DNA of 64,000 nucleotides from Bacteroidales bacterium (GTDB lineage: Bacteria; Bacteroidota; Bacteroidia; Bacteroidales; P3), in NCBI GenBank assembly GCA_017633985.1, contig JAGBOF010000029.1:1-64000 (forward strand), read 5' to 3'. This document shows positions 17,231 through 26,569 of the stretch, piece by piece. The notes beneath the pieces are model-generated. The model was not told the DNA's origin. It worked only from the letters and a program-made list of their open reading frames with translations, and did not search any database. The translations under genes and the position numbers were made by a program. Each line of letters starts with the position of its first letter. Positions within the stretch are counted from its first letter, which is position 1.

Positions 17231-17389
17231 ATGGCAAAGAAAGTAGTTGCAACATTGAAAACTAAAGACGGTGCAAGTTATGCAAAAGTTATAAGAACCG
17301 TTCGTTCTAAAAAGACAGGTGCATATATCTTCACTGAAGAATTAATGCCTACGGAATCAGTAAAAGAAGCTTTGGCTAAAAAGAAATAA
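17231..17389 (+). CDS. DUF4295 family small basic protein
   Basis: A 52-residue protein (MAKKVVATLKTKDGAS to EALAKKK) between rpmG and ftsY. A small lysine-rich DUF4295 protein at this location is characteristic of Bacteroidota and is thought to be ribosome-associated; its role is not established. An AAGGAG SD at 17217-17222 lies eight bases before the ATG, notable in a genome where few genes carry one. Confidence 0.85.
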   Translation: MAKKVVATLKTKDGASYAKVIRTVRSKKTGAYIFTEELMPTESVKEALAKKK

Positions 17390-17489
17390 TAACAGTTTTC
17401 CGTAAACAGACAGTTAAAGCGATTTAATCGGTAATTGATTCTTCTGAAAGTAAGAATCAGTTATCTTTTTTGTATAAAGTAATATTAAG

Positions 17490-18461
17490 ATGGGAATTTT
17501 TTCATTTTTCAAGAAAAAGGATAAAGAAACTCTTGACAAAGGCTTGGAGAAAACCAAAGAGAGTGTTTTAAGTAAGATATCCAAAGCAATCATCGGTAAA
17601 TCCACTATTGACGATGAAGTTTTGGATAATTTGGAAGAAATTCTCGTCGGAGCGGATGTAGGCATTAACACAACGCTTAAGATTATTGACAAAATACAAA
17701 AGCGTGTCGCTAAAGACAAATACGTCAGCACAAGTGAATTGAACAAATTATTGAAAGAAGAAATAAGTTCACTGTTACAGGAAAACGTTATTGGCGAAGA
17801 ACCCCTTGATTTCAATTTCCCTAAAGGAGACGTACCTTATGTAATATTAGTCGTAGGAGTTAACGGCGTAGGAAAAACCACCACAATAGGCAAATTAGCA
17901 TATCAGTTCAAACAAGCAGGCAAACAAGTCGTATTAGGTGCTGCCGACACTTTCCGTGCTGCGGCAATAGACCAATTGAATATTTGGGCGGAACGCACAG
18001 GTGTGGAAATCGTTGCCCAACAAATGGGATCAGACCCTGCAAGCGTTGCTTTCGACACGCTGAAAAGTGCCGTAGCAAAACATGCCGATGTAGTAATAAT
18101 CGACACTGCTGGAAGGTTGCATAACAAAGTCGGATTGATGAATGAGCTCTCGAAAATAAAGAAAGTAATGCAAAAAATAATTCCGCAGGCACCTAACGAA
18201 GTATTGCTTGTCTTGGATGCTTCGACAGGACAAAATGCAATTGAACAGGCAAAACAATTCACCCAAGCTACGGATGTTACCGCTTTGGCTCTTACAAAAC
18301 TTGACGGAACGGCAAAAGGCGGCGTTGTTATAGGAATAAGCGATATGTTTAAGATCCCCGTACGTTATATAGGATTGGGAGAACAACCCGAAGATTTGCA
18401 AATATTCAACCGTGAGGCATTCGTAGAAACTCTTTTTGCCGATACCAAACTTGAACAATAA
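17490..18461 (+). CDS. ftsY: Signal recognition particle receptor FtsY
   Basis: A 323-residue SRP-type GTPase that docks ribosome-SRP complexes at the inner membrane. A short N-terminal helix and a four-helix bundle precede the G domain with P-loop GVNGVGKTTT (near residue 123), DTFRAAAIDQL, DTAGRLHNK and the specificity motif TKLDGTAKGG. The acidic N-terminal extension of E. coli FtsY is absent, as usual in this phylum. Last gene of the rpmG unit. Confidence 0.95.
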   Translation: MGIFSFFKKKDKETLDKGLEKTKESVLSKISKAIIGKSTIDDEVLDNLEEILVGADVGINTTLKIIDKIQKRVAKDKYVSTSELNKLLKEEISSLLQENVIGEEPLDFNFPKGDVPYVILVVGVNGVGKTTTIGKLAYQFKQAGKQVVLGAADTFRAAAIDQLNIWAERTGVEIVAQQMGSDPASVAFDTLKSAVAKHADVVIIDTAGRLHNKVGLMNELSKIKKVMQKIIPQAPNEVLLVLDASTGQNAIEQAKQFTQATDVTALALTKLDGTAKGGVVIGISDMFKIPVRYIGLGEQPEDLQIFNREAFVETLFADTKLEQ

Positions 18462-18547
18462 TCTGTTTTTGACAAGACAACAACATAAAACAACAATCAA
18501 CTGAAAACGGCTGGACAAAGTAACTAACCAATTAATTTTAATACAAA

Positions 18548-19309
18548 ATGAAGAAATTTATAGTTGCATTAGCAGTTCTCGTTTGTGCATTAAACGTAAC
18601 AGCCCAACAAAACAATCAAACAAATCAGTGTAACAAAGAAGATAAGTCATGTTGCAATTCTGAAAAACAGTGTTGTAAAAACACAAGTCCGCATCATTTT
18701 ACGATGTCTTTGGGTTACGGACTTTCTTTGAGCGGAGATCACGATGCACTGTTACAAAATTACAATTCCGATGACAGTCATAATTCCAAAATGAAGCACG
18801 GAATTGATTACCGCTTTGATTACGATTTCAAATTCCACAAGAATTTTGCCGCAGGATTGGTTTTCAACATGTACAACAGTTTTGATTCCTACTACGCAGG
18901 CGATAAAGATTTGGGCACATCATCGGATGACAGATGGTTGTTTTATGTCGGTCCTTCATTTACGGCATATACCGATATGATAAACCAACATTGGACATTG
19001 TTTGCAAAAGCAACCGCAGGCTATCTTAATTTCCGTAATGCAGAACGTGCATTAGTCAATGCCGTTACACAAAGCGGAACAACGGCTTTGCAAATTGTCA
19101 GCACAACCTACAAGCGCGCAACCTTCGGATACGGCTTAAGCATAGGTGCTTCTTATTTCATCAATAATTATTTCTCAATTGATTGTTCTTTAGGATATTT
19201 GGGAGGAAGCGTCAGCAAATTCAAAGCGGCTGATGAAACGTTTGATTTGGTTGACAACGAAAATCTTTCCCGTATAAACATAAACGTAGGAATAAAAATC
19301 AAACTTTAA
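18548..19309 (+). CDS. Outer-membrane beta-barrel protein with Cys-rich N-terminus
   Basis: A 253-residue protein with a signal peptide (1-19, ending VTA) and a short segment with seven cysteines (CNKEDKSCCNSEKQCCKN) directly after cleavage. The rest has the alternating pattern of an eight-stranded barrel (SLGYGLSLSGD, YRFDYDFKFHKNFAAGL, NVGIKIKL). The Cys cluster could bind metal or form disulfides; that is a guess. It lies ten bases before rimO and may share a transcript with it. Confidence 0.6.
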   Translation: MKKFIVALAVLVCALNVTAQQNNQTNQCNKEDKSCCNSEKQCCKNTSPHHFTMSLGYGLSLSGDHDALLQNYNSDDSHNSKMKHGIDYRFDYDFKFHKNFAAGLVFNMYNSFDSYYAGDKDLGTSSDDRWLFYVGPSFTAYTDMINQHWTLFAKATAGYLNFRNAERALVNAVTQSGTTALQIVSTTYKRATFGYGLSIGASYFINNYFSIDCSLGYLGGSVSKFKAADETFDLVDNENLSRININVGIKIKL

Positions 19310-19319
19310 GAAATTTTTA

Positions 19320-20660
19320 ATGCAAAAGGGCATAATAAATCTTGTAAGTCTCGGTTGTTCAAAGAATACCGTTGATTCCGAATCGCTTGCAGGTAAATTG
19401 ATAAGTGAAGGTTTTTCCGTAGAATTCAATATAGAAGAACCTTCTTTCGATTTCGTGATAATCAACACATGCGGTTTTATCGACAAAGCAAAAGAAGAAT
19501 CAGTTAATACCATATTGGAGTTTATCACATTGCGGAAAGAGGAAAACAAAAATTTCAAAATAATCGTTTACGGTTGTTTGGCACAACGTTATAAAGACGA
19601 TCTACTGAAAGAACTTCCAGAAATAGATTTTTTAGCAGGCATAACGGCGGACAAAGAAATCATAAAATACATCGGAGATTTGAGATCGGAGAACGGAGAT
19701 AAGAATTCAGAGAATCAAAATATCAAAAATCAAAAATCAAATACCAACAGGAAACTGTCAAATGCCGATCATTATGCCTATGTCAAAATTTCGGAAGGAT
19801 GCGACCGCAGATGCTCGTTTTGTGCCATACCTTTAATAAAAGGTAAACACGTTTCCCGTCCTATAGAAGACATTGTTGAGGAAGTGAACGTTTTAACAGC
19901 CAAAGGTGTCAAGGAAATAATTCTGATTGCACAGGATACTTCATATTACGGACTGGATTTGTATGGCAAAAGACGCCTTTACGATTTACTAAAAGCTCTG
20001 TGTAAGACATCCGTTCATTGGATAAGGCTGCAATACTCCTACCCTAATCAATTTCCGCTTGAAGTTTTGGAATTGATGAATGAAGAAAAAAAGATATGCC
20101 GTTATTTGGACATGCCGCTTCAGCATATAAATAACAGGATTTTGCAATCTATGAACCGAAACATTACTGATAACGAAATCCTTTCGCTTATTAATAAAAT
20201 ACGTTTATCGGTTAAAGACATAGCCTTGCGCACCACCCTTATAGTGGGCTACCCTACGGAAACGAAACAGGAATTTAACAAACTCAAATCCTTTGTCAGC
20301 AAAATACAATTTGACAGAATGGGAGCATTTACTTATTCTAAAGAAGAGGGAACCGCAGCTGCCAAACTGAAAGACAATATTACGCAAAGCGAGAAGCAAA
20401 AACGTTTGGATGAATTGACCGAAATACAGCAGGAAATATCTTTTAACCTCAACCAAAACAAAATCGGCAAAGTTTTCGAAACGATTATCGACCGCAAAGA
20501 GGGTGAATATTTCATCGGAAGAACACAATACGATTCCCCGGAAGTGGATAACGAAGTTTTAATCTCCGCTAAAGACAATCCGTCATTAAAAACAGGAAAT
20601 TTTTACGACATTCTGATAACCGATGCTACGGAATTCGATCTCTACGGAACTACCCAATAA
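19320..20660 (+). CDS. rimO: Ribosomal protein S12 methylthiotransferase RimO
   Basis: A 446-residue radical-SAM methylthiotransferase that modifies an aspartate of S12. The N-terminal domain holds its three conserved cysteines (SLGCSKN, NTCGF, YGCLAQ), the radical SAM domain has CDRRCSFC near residue 160, and a C-terminal TRAM domain follows. The start LVSLGCSKNTVDSE separates RimO from MiaB. Unusual: residues about 118-143, between the first two domains, form a low-complexity Asn/Lys/Ser linker encoded by eleven degenerate 7-bp tandem units at 19671-19747. A 21-bp array begins three bases after the stop codon. Confidence 0.93.
   Translation: MQKGIINLVSLGCSKNTVDSESLAGKLISEGFSVEFNIEEPSFDFVIINTCGFIDKAKEESVNTILEFITLRKEENKNFKIIVYGCLAQRYKDDLLKELPEIDFLAGITADKEIIKYIGDLRSENGDKNSENQNIKNQKSNTNRKLSNADHYAYVKISEGCDRRCSFCAIPLIKGKHVSRPIEDIVEEVNVLTAKGVKEIILIAQDTSYYGLDLYGKRRLYDLLKALCKTSVHWIRLQYSYPNQFPLEVLELMNEEKKICRYLDMPLQHINNRILQSMNRNITDNEILSLINKIRLSVKDIALRTTLIVGYPTETKQEFNKLKSFVSKIQFDRMGAFTYSKEEGTAAAKLKDNITQSEKQKRLDELTEIQQEISFNLNQNKIGKVFETIIDRKEGEYFIGRTQYDSPEVDNEVLISAKDNPSLKTGNFYDILITDATEFDLYGTTQ
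19671..19747. repeat. Degenerate heptanucleotide tandem repeat inside rimO
   Basis: Eleven consecutive 7-bp units drift from ATCGGAG-like (19671, 19685, 19692) to AAATCAA-like (19727, 19734). They encode the low-complexity linker of RimO. The reading frame is kept because 77 bp plus flank changes still sum to a multiple of three. Confidence 0.7.
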
Positions 20661-20662
20661 AT

Positions 20663-20746
20663 TTATAAGGCGTAAAAAAAATTTAAAACGCCGTATCAGT
20701 AAAATAAAACGCCGTAATAATTTTTTAAAACGGCGTTTTATTTTTA
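20663..20746. repeat. 21-bp array B: four units
   Basis: Units start at 20663, 20684, 20705 and 20726 with cores AGGCGT, ACGCCGT, ACGCCGT and ACGGCGT. The third and fourth can pair. The array starts directly after the rimO stop codon. Confidence 0.8.
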
Positions 20747-20818
20747 CCTCTCTTACAAAAACAAAATCAGCACATAAAAAACCGAATACCACATAGCTTT
20801 TATACGAAATATTTTATA

Positions 20819-20826
20819 TAATTTTG
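20819..20826 (+). promoter_or_regulatory. Promoter -7 element of the ABC permease gene
   Basis: TAATTTTG followed by C, 24 bases before the ATG at 20851. Its position argues against the upstream in-frame ATG at 20824. Confidence 0.6.
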
Positions 20827-20850
20827 CACTTGCTATCAGTACTGACAAAT

Positions 20851-22068
20851 ATGAACTTTGAATTTTTTATATCCAAACGGCTAATCAAAACAAAAAATAC
20901 CGCACCTTCAAAACGTGTGATCAGAATTGCCGTATTTTCCGTAACGCTTTCCGTTGCCGTAATGCTTGTTTCTTTAAGCGTATTGACGGGATTTAAAAAC
21001 AGCGTCAAAGAAAAAATCATCGGCTTCGGCTCCCACATACAGATAATACCGTATAACATCAGCGGGGAGTTATCAGACACACCTATAACGCTGGATAACA
21101 AAACTATATCGTTACTTAAAAACAACAGACAAATAAAATCCGTAACTCCCGTACTAAACAAATCAGCCGTAATCATAACGGACAATAATTTTCACGCTGT
21201 TATCTTAAAGGGTATAACATCTTCGTACGATACAACGTTCTTTCATAACGCTTTAAAGGCAGGAAAAATTCCTGAATTAAACAAAGAAAGCCGTCAGGAG
21301 TGTATTATTTCAAAGAATATCGCCGACAAAATGAGCCTTTCGCTGAATGACAAAATCAAGATATATTTTTACCTTGAGGGGAATTACAGAAGCAAAAATT
21401 TTTACGTATCGGGGATATACGATACGGGACTGGGTGATTATGACGAACACTTTCTTTTGTGCGATGCCGCAGTTCTGCAAAATCTTTTCTCACTTTCCGC
21501 CAATGATTACTCGTCTTACGAAATTTCCGTCAAAGATTTTTCACACCTAAATGCGGTTGCAGACGAAGTTTATAACCAATTGCCGCGGGAATTAACCCTT
21601 CAAACCATAACGGAAACGGAACCTAATTTGTTCTCATGGCTTAATCTTTTGGACAGCAACGTAATTATGATAATCTTCATTATGATTTTGGTGACCGTTG
21701 TTACATTGTGCAGTGTAATACTGATAATGATATTTGAGAAAAAGCAAATGATAGGCACATTAAAGGCATTGGGTACGCCCGACAGGTCAATCATACGCAT
21801 TTTTCTTTACAAAGCGGGATACACGACGCTTAAAGGTATAGTTTTGGGCACTGTTTTGGCACTCATACTTGAGATTACGCAAAAATACACGCACCTTATC
21901 AAACTTGATCCGCAAAGCTATTATCTGACAAGCGTACCTATTGAAATCAACGTGTTGCATATCATTTTAATAGACGTATGTGCGTTTGCAGTTTGCATAG
22001 TTTGTATGATAATCCCTGCCAAAAGCATCAGCAAAATATCCGTTGTCAAGAACCTTAAGTTCGAATAA
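20851..22068 (+). CDS. ABC transporter permease, LolC/E-FtsX type
   Basis: A 405-residue inner-membrane permease. One N-terminal transmembrane helix (about 29-50) is followed by a large periplasmic MacB-like domain (about 60-265) and three C-terminal helices of the FtsX domain (IMIIFIMILVTVVTLCSVIL, the GIVLGTVLALILE segment, and a final helix). This is the layout of LolC/LolE-like lipoprotein-release or MacB-like permeases. No ATPase gene is adjacent, so its partner must be encoded elsewhere. It converges on the fucosidase gene. Confidence 0.85.
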   Translation: MNFEFFISKRLIKTKNTAPSKRVIRIAVFSVTLSVAVMLVSLSVLTGFKNSVKEKIIGFGSHIQIIPYNISGELSDTPITLDNKTISLLKNNRQIKSVTPVLNKSAVIITDNNFHAVILKGITSSYDTTFFHNALKAGKIPELNKESRQECIISKNIADKMSLSLNDKIKIYFYLEGNYRSKNFYVSGIYDTGLGDYDEHFLLCDAAVLQNLFSLSANDYSSYEISVKDFSHLNAVADEVYNQLPRELTLQTITETEPNLFSWLNLLDSNVIMIIFIMILVTVVTLCSVILIMIFEKKQMIGTLKALGTPDRSIIRIFLYKAGYTTLKGIVLGTVLALILEITQKYTHLIKLDPQSYYLTSVPIEINVLHIILIDVCAFAVCIVCMIIPAKSISKISVVKNLKFE

Positions 22069-22094
22069 TTCCGTTCAACCGATATAAAAAAGAA

Positions 22095-22130
22095 AAAGTC
22101 CTTAAAAGGTTTGAATCTTTTAAGAACTTT
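22095..22130. terminator. Bidirectional terminator hairpin
   Basis: Stem of eight plus five base pairs with one mismatch around loop GTTTGAAT, with A-rich and T-rich flanks on both sides, between the convergent permease and fucosidase genes. Confidence 0.6.
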
Positions 22131-22151
22131 CATTTTTTATTTACGATGTCG

Positions 22152-23609
22152 TTATAATTCTATCACTATTGCGTTTTTCTCTTTGTTGTCCCTGATGAAT
22201 TTATCGCTCAAAACAAGGGTGTTGATGCCGTTAGTGATGTTCAGTTTAGCCTTTTGTTTGTTGCCAAGTACGGTCTTGTTGCCTTTTTTCAAGCCTTTGA
22301 AGTTCGGAATCTGGTAAACGTTTTTCAAACTTACGCTGTCGCTGATAAGGATGATGGCGTGAATTTGTCCGTCTTTACTTTGTGTAAAACAGATGCCGTC
22401 CTGTTTGTAAGGAGATATAGGACGGGTGGAATAGATAGCCTTTCCGTTGGTCTGTAACCAAGAACCGATGCTGTCCATTCTTGCAACGGCTGCAGCAGGC
22501 AGGTTGCCTTTTTCATCTGGTCCGACATTCAACAAAAAATTTCCGCCTTTGCATACCACGTCTACCAATAAATGAATAAGCGTATTGGTGGATTTGTAGT
22601 TGTCTTTGGAAGAATAAGACCAAGATTCGCCCATTGTCATACACGTTTCCCACGGATAATCCAAAGGAGCGTCAGGAATAGCCTGCTCGGGAGTGCGGTA
22701 GTTTTCGTATTTGCCCCCCACGCTGCGGTCAACAATGATCATAGAGTTGTTATTCTCCCTTGCCATCTTGGCAATCTTAGGCATATCTATATCTTGTATG
22801 CGTTTGTAAGCACCAAGCCAAGTTTCCTCTTCGCTACCCGGCTGCACACTCCAAGAAGGACGTATCCAACCGCCGTCAAGCCACAGGATGTCAATTTTTC
22901 CGTAGTTGTGAGTGAGCTCTTTTATTTGATTGTAGGTAAAATTGCAGAAGTTCTGCCAAAGATCCTTGTGCTTCTCAATATTGTAGTTGACATTACGGTC
23001 AGGAGTAGCCCACAAAGGTGACCAATAGTCCTGATTGTGCCAGTCAGGCTTGGAAAAATACAAACCGATGCTGAAATTCCTGTCACGGAAAGCCTTTACA
23101 ACTTCTTTAGTGACGTCTCTGCCGTCTTTTTTGCCGAACGGAAAGTTTTTGTTCGTGATCTTATAGTCGGTTTCTTTGGTGTCGTACATACAGAATCCGT
23201 CATGGTGCTTGGTAGTGAATACAACGTATTTCATTCCTGCCTTCTGTGCGGCATCAGCCCACTTCTTAGGGTTGAATTGTGTAGGATTGAACTCTTTGGA
23301 TAAGTTAAAATACCAGTCTTTGTATTCATTGTAAGGTTTTCCTCCCCTGTCAATCCATTCTTCGTTGCACACGCTCCACGATTCCACCACTTGAGCTTGC
23401 GCATATATGCCCCAGTGCATAAAAAATCCGAATTTCTTGTCCTGCCATTCGTCTATGGCTTTCAAAATTGCGGGATCGGTTTCAGGTTCCTGCTCCTGCT
23501 GTGTTATAACTCTGCCTTCGGGAAGATAATCCTGTGCGTTGACTGTCATCAATCCCGAACTTGCTGCAATAAACAGCGATGCTGCCGTAATAAATAGTGA
23601 TCTCTTCAT
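22152..23609 (-). CDS. Alpha-L-fucosidase, glycoside hydrolase family 29
   Basis: A 485-residue secreted glycosidase that removes alpha-L-fucose from glycans. Signal peptide 1-25 (ending VNAQD). The GH29 core shows FGFFMHWGIYAQ (60-71), FTTKHHDGFCMYDT (131-144) and ILWLDGGW with Asp245 as the expected nucleophile. The ATG at 23609 is preferred to the frame start at 23636 because a normal signal peptide follows. It lies 19 bases after the PorE-like gene and likely ends the pyrE transcript. Targets could be host or algal fucosylated glycans; the sequence does not say which. Confidence 0.92.
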   Translation of the reverse strand: MKRSLFITAASLFIAASSGLMTVNAQDYLPEGRVITQQEQEPETDPAILKAIDEWQDKKFGFFMHWGIYAQAQVVESWSVCNEEWIDRGGKPYNEYKDWYFNLSKEFNPTQFNPKKWADAAQKAGMKYVVFTTKHHDGFCMYDTKETDYKITNKNFPFGKKDGRDVTKEVVKAFRDRNFSIGLYFSKPDWHNQDYWSPLWATPDRNVNYNIEKHKDLWQNFCNFTYNQIKELTHNYGKIDILWLDGGWIRPSWSVQPGSEEETWLGAYKRIQDIDMPKIAKMARENNNSMIIVDRSVGGKYENYRTPEQAIPDAPLDYPWETCMTMGESWSYSSKDNYKSTNTLIHLLVDVVCKGGNFLLNVGPDEKGNLPAAAVARMDSIGSWLQTNGKAIYSTRPISPYKQDGICFTQSKDGQIHAIILISDSVSLKNVYQIPNFKGLKKGNKTVLGNKQKAKLNITNGINTLVLSDKFIRDNKEKNAIVIEL

Positions 23610-23628
23610 ATTTTTATGTGTTTTTATT

Positions 23629-25470
23629 TTAATCAATTTGGTAAATAATCAGATTGGTGGTCTTTTGCTTGAAAGAAAGCCTGTCCTCACGGATACCGCT
23701 CTTGATAAGATAGTTTTTCAGTGCGGAATTCATCTCTTCGTTGGCGGTTATGGTGATACGGATACGCTGATTGAGTTTCAGAAATGAGACAAAAGCATCC
23801 AAAACAGCCTGTGAATTGCCGTCAAATCCGCCTGCAGTTTTATCAAACCCGATGCCGTTGAGGTTTATCCTGTTGCCGCTTTCCAAAGGAGTTTGTTTGA
23901 CAGACAAATTGGCAGTACGGCTGTCAAATCTTTCGGCATAAAACATATAACCTTTCTGTTCAAGGAACAAAATGTACTCTTCGTTCGGATCAATGACCAA
24001 CGTAAAGTCAGGATGTTCGTCCGCAATATAATAAGAGGTGTACTTGCCGCTGCCGACAGAAAGAATTTTCAGATAAATGTCGCCCGCAAGTTCTTTTTCA
24101 GTCTTTCCGCTAACAAAAACCCGCTTTTGGGCTTGGTATTTACTGTCCAGAGTAAAAAGATTTATCTCATAAAATTTGTTGTCAGCGTTCTTAAAGGTAG
24201 AATACGCCGTCTGACCGTCAGCCATTAAGCCCATAGCATGTTCGTTAGCCTCCGTATTTATAGGATAGCCGATATTTTCAGCAGGTTTTCCCGCTGCAAG
24301 GTCATAAACGAAGATGTCGCTTCCGCCGAGAGTCTTTCTGCCGTTGGAAAGAAAGTAGAGCTTTTCGTTGTCAGCCGCTATAAACGGATAAGTCTCGTCG
24401 GCAAAAGTATTAACGTTGCGTCCGAGGTTTTCAGGTTCGCTCCAAGTGTCACGGTCTGTGCGTTTGGAACACCAGATGTCGTATCCGCCTTTGCCGCCCG
24501 GGCGGTTGCTGACAAAATATAAGTAATTGCCGTCAGCACTTACGGACGGAGAAAACTCATCATAGTTATCGGTATTGATATTGATGCTTTTGGCTTGGGT
24601 AAAGTACTCTCCGATACGTTCACAGCGGTAAACATCCCAGGATTTGTTGCCGTTAGCGGTGGTCTGCTTGGAGAAAAATATGTAGTTGTTGTCCGCCGTT
24701 ACGGAAACTCCGCCTTGAGGGAAACTGTTGTTGAAAGGATCGTCCAAAATAAAGCCTTTGTCGTAAAATCCTGTGGAATCCAGTTCACTCAATTCAAGAT
24801 AGCGTGTTGAAGATGTGGAGATTTCGGATGTGAATGAGTCATAGTTCGTATCCCGTACAACTTCCTCGCGTATGAAATAGATTTGTTGCTTGTCCCAGCT
24901 GATAAATGGTTCGTAATAGTTCTTATTCTTGGGCAGGAAATTGATTTTTTGAGGATTGAAAGCAACTTTCTGCTCCATAGTCTTATGCAAAAAATCGCTC
25001 CAGTCAATGTAATTGATTGCTATGTTCTGTAATGAGTCGTATGCATTGTTGCCGTCGGTGACAGAAAGGAAGGTTTCAAAGTTTTTGACCGCACTTTCGT
25101 ATCTTTCTTCCGTATAATCAATCATTCCCATATAATAATAAAGGTAAGGATGCGAGAACTCAGGACAGTTTTCCTTTACTAACGGAAAGTATTTCTCTAT
25201 CATTTTACCGTTTTCCTTTACTACACCTATCAATCCCATAAGAAAATACGGCGAAGCATAGTTTTCGTCCTCTTTTATTATTTCATGCAGTAATAAAGAG
25301 GCTTGGTTGTATTTTCTGTCCTTGTAATAATCGACGGCTTTCTCGTATTTTTTTATTAAACTCTTGCTTACTTCGTCTTTACACTTGTCATAATCAGACA
25401 AAGTTTTCTCCTGCGCAAAAAGATTACAGGAGAAAACTAATGATATGATTAAATAACAAATGTATCTCAT
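23629..25470 (-). CDS. PorE-like envelope protein: TPR, PD40 propeller, OmpA-like end
   Basis: A 613-residue exported protein. Signal peptide 1-19 (ending LFAQ), TPR-like helices about 40-160, WD40-like PD40 beta-propeller repeats about 190-420 (SVSADGNYLYFVSNRPGG and two more), a carboxypeptidase-regulatory-like segment, and a C-terminal OmpA-like fold (about 525-613). This order is that of PorE, a T9SS component thought to anchor the system to peptidoglycan. The OmpA-like part seems degenerate: I cannot find the usual peptidoglycan-binding Asp/Arg motif and the chain stops early. The start codon overlaps the preceding stop as ATGA, suggesting translational coupling. Confidence 0.75.
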   Translation of the reverse strand: MRYICYLIISLVFSCNLFAQEKTLSDYDKCKDEVSKSLIKKYEKAVDYYKDRKYNQASLLLHEIIKEDENYASPYFLMGLIGVVKENGKMIEKYFPLVKENCPEFSHPYLYYYMGMIDYTEERYESAVKNFETFLSVTDGNNAYDSLQNIAINYIDWSDFLHKTMEQKVAFNPQKINFLPKNKNYYEPFISWDKQQIYFIREEVVRDTNYDSFTSEISTSSTRYLELSELDSTGFYDKGFILDDPFNNSFPQGGVSVTADNNYIFFSKQTTANGNKSWDVYRCERIGEYFTQAKSININTDNYDEFSPSVSADGNYLYFVSNRPGGKGGYDIWCSKRTDRDTWSEPENLGRNVNTFADETYPFIAADNEKLYFLSNGRKTLGGSDIFVYDLAAGKPAENIGYPINTEANEHAMGLMADGQTAYSTFKNADNKFYEINLFTLDSKYQAQKRVFVSGKTEKELAGDIYLKILSVGSGKYTSYYIADEHPDFTLVIDPNEEYILFLEQKGYMFYAERFDSRTANLSVKQTPLESGNRINLNGIGFDKTAGGFDGNSQAVLDAFVSFLKLNQRIRITITANEEMNSALKNYLIKSGIREDRLSFKQKTTNLIIYQID

Positions 25471-25886
25471 ATAGACTGGTTGTTAACAGCCTTTTGAATG
25501 CCGTCCATCAGGGAATCCAATCCATTTTGCAGCTGCTTTTTCATCATCATAAGCATAACCGTGTTACCGTCTATATTAGCCTCAGCGGTAAGATTGCAAG
25601 TTCTTTCGCCCGTCTTCTCAAACAAAAGATTGACAAGGAAATTGAATCCGCCCATGACTTCTTTGCCACTGCCGATTGTAATGTATTCGAAAGGCTTACG
25701 CTCTTTTATCACAAGTTCTACATCAGCCATTCCGTTGACATTAAAAGAACAGGTGTCGTAAGTACATTTGAAATTCTTGATCTTATCATTAGGGATTGTG
25801 CCTAAATGAGTAAAATCACTTAATGCATAAAACACTTCCTCCGCACTGCGGTTTAAGTCTATCGTTTTTGATTTTATTTGTTTCAT
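25467..25886 (-). CDS. SRPBCC/START-like small protein
   Basis: A 139-residue cytoplasmic protein with the helix-grip pattern of the SRPBCC superfamily (polyketide cyclase/START-like): IDLNRSAEEVFYALSDF, then beta strands, then a long C-terminal helix rich in Met and Leu. Such a gene commonly follows pyrE in Bacteroidales; its ligand is not known. It starts 11 bases after pyrE and overlaps the next gene by four bases. Confidence 0.75.
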   Translation of the reverse strand: MKQIKSKTIDLNRSAEEVFYALSDFTHLGTIPNDKIKNFKCTYDTCSFNVNGMADVELVIKERKPFEYITIGSGKEVMGGFNFLVNLLFEKTGERTCNLTAEANIDGNTVMLMMMKKQLQNGLDSLMDGIQKAVNNQSI

Positions 25887-25897
25887 ACCTCAATCTC

Positions 25898-26542
25898 CTA
25901 CATTCTGTCGTCAGACCACTTTTCAGGGTTTTCCCTCCACTCGTTCAAAGAGGCAAGGTTTCCTGCAGAGACATAATTTTCTTTAATTGCCGTCTCTATC
26001 AGTGTAGAGTAGTTAGTTACCGTAAGCAAAGGCACATTCTTCTGTTCAAAATTCTTCCTTGCTACATCCAATTCGTAGGTAAATATAGCCGCCATACCTT
26101 TGACAACGGCGCCTGCATCCCTTAAAGCATCCACTGCAAGCAAAGAACTTTTGCCCGTAGAAATTAAATCTTCTATAACAACCACCGTTTGACCTGAATG
26201 TAAATCTCCTTCAATCTGATTCTTCATTCCGTGGCTTTTTGCTTCGGGACGGACGTAAACAAAAGGCTTACCAAGTTCCTGTGCAACAAGCACTCCCTGT
26301 GCTATCCCGCCTGTTGCAACGCCTGCAATAACGTCTGCATTTGCAAAAATTTCGTTTACCAAAGATACGAATTGTTGTCTGATATACGTTCTTATAGCCG
26401 GATAAGACAATGTCAAGCGGTTATCGCAATAAATAGGGGATTTGCGTCCCGATGCCCATGTAAAAGGCTCTTCGGGCGAAAGTTTAACGGCTTTGATGTC
26501 CAAAAGACAGCGTGCAGCCTCGATTGCATTTTCTTTATTCAT
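25898..26542 (-). CDS. pyrE: Orotate phosphoribosyltransferase
   Basis: A 214-residue enzyme that makes orotidine 5'-phosphate from orotate and PRPP in pyrimidine synthesis. The PRPP-binding motif VVVIEDLISTGKSSL and YVRPEAKSHGMKNQIEG are clear, and the length is normal. First gene of the four-gene minus-strand unit. Its -7 promoter element at 26573-26580 lies inside the first codons of the divergent Nudix gene. Confidence 0.95.
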   Translation of the reverse strand: MNKENAIEAARCLLDIKAVKLSPEEPFTWASGRKSPIYCDNRLTLSYPAIRTYIRQQFVSLVNEIFANADVIAGVATGGIAQGVLVAQELGKPFVYVRPEAKSHGMKNQIEGDLHSGQTVVVIEDLISTGKSSLLAVDALRDAGAVVKGMAAIFTYELDVARKNFEQKNVPLLTVTNYSTLIETAIKENYVSAGNLASLNEWRENPEKWSDDRM

Positions 26543-26569
26543 AGTATTAATATATTAACAAATTAGTTT

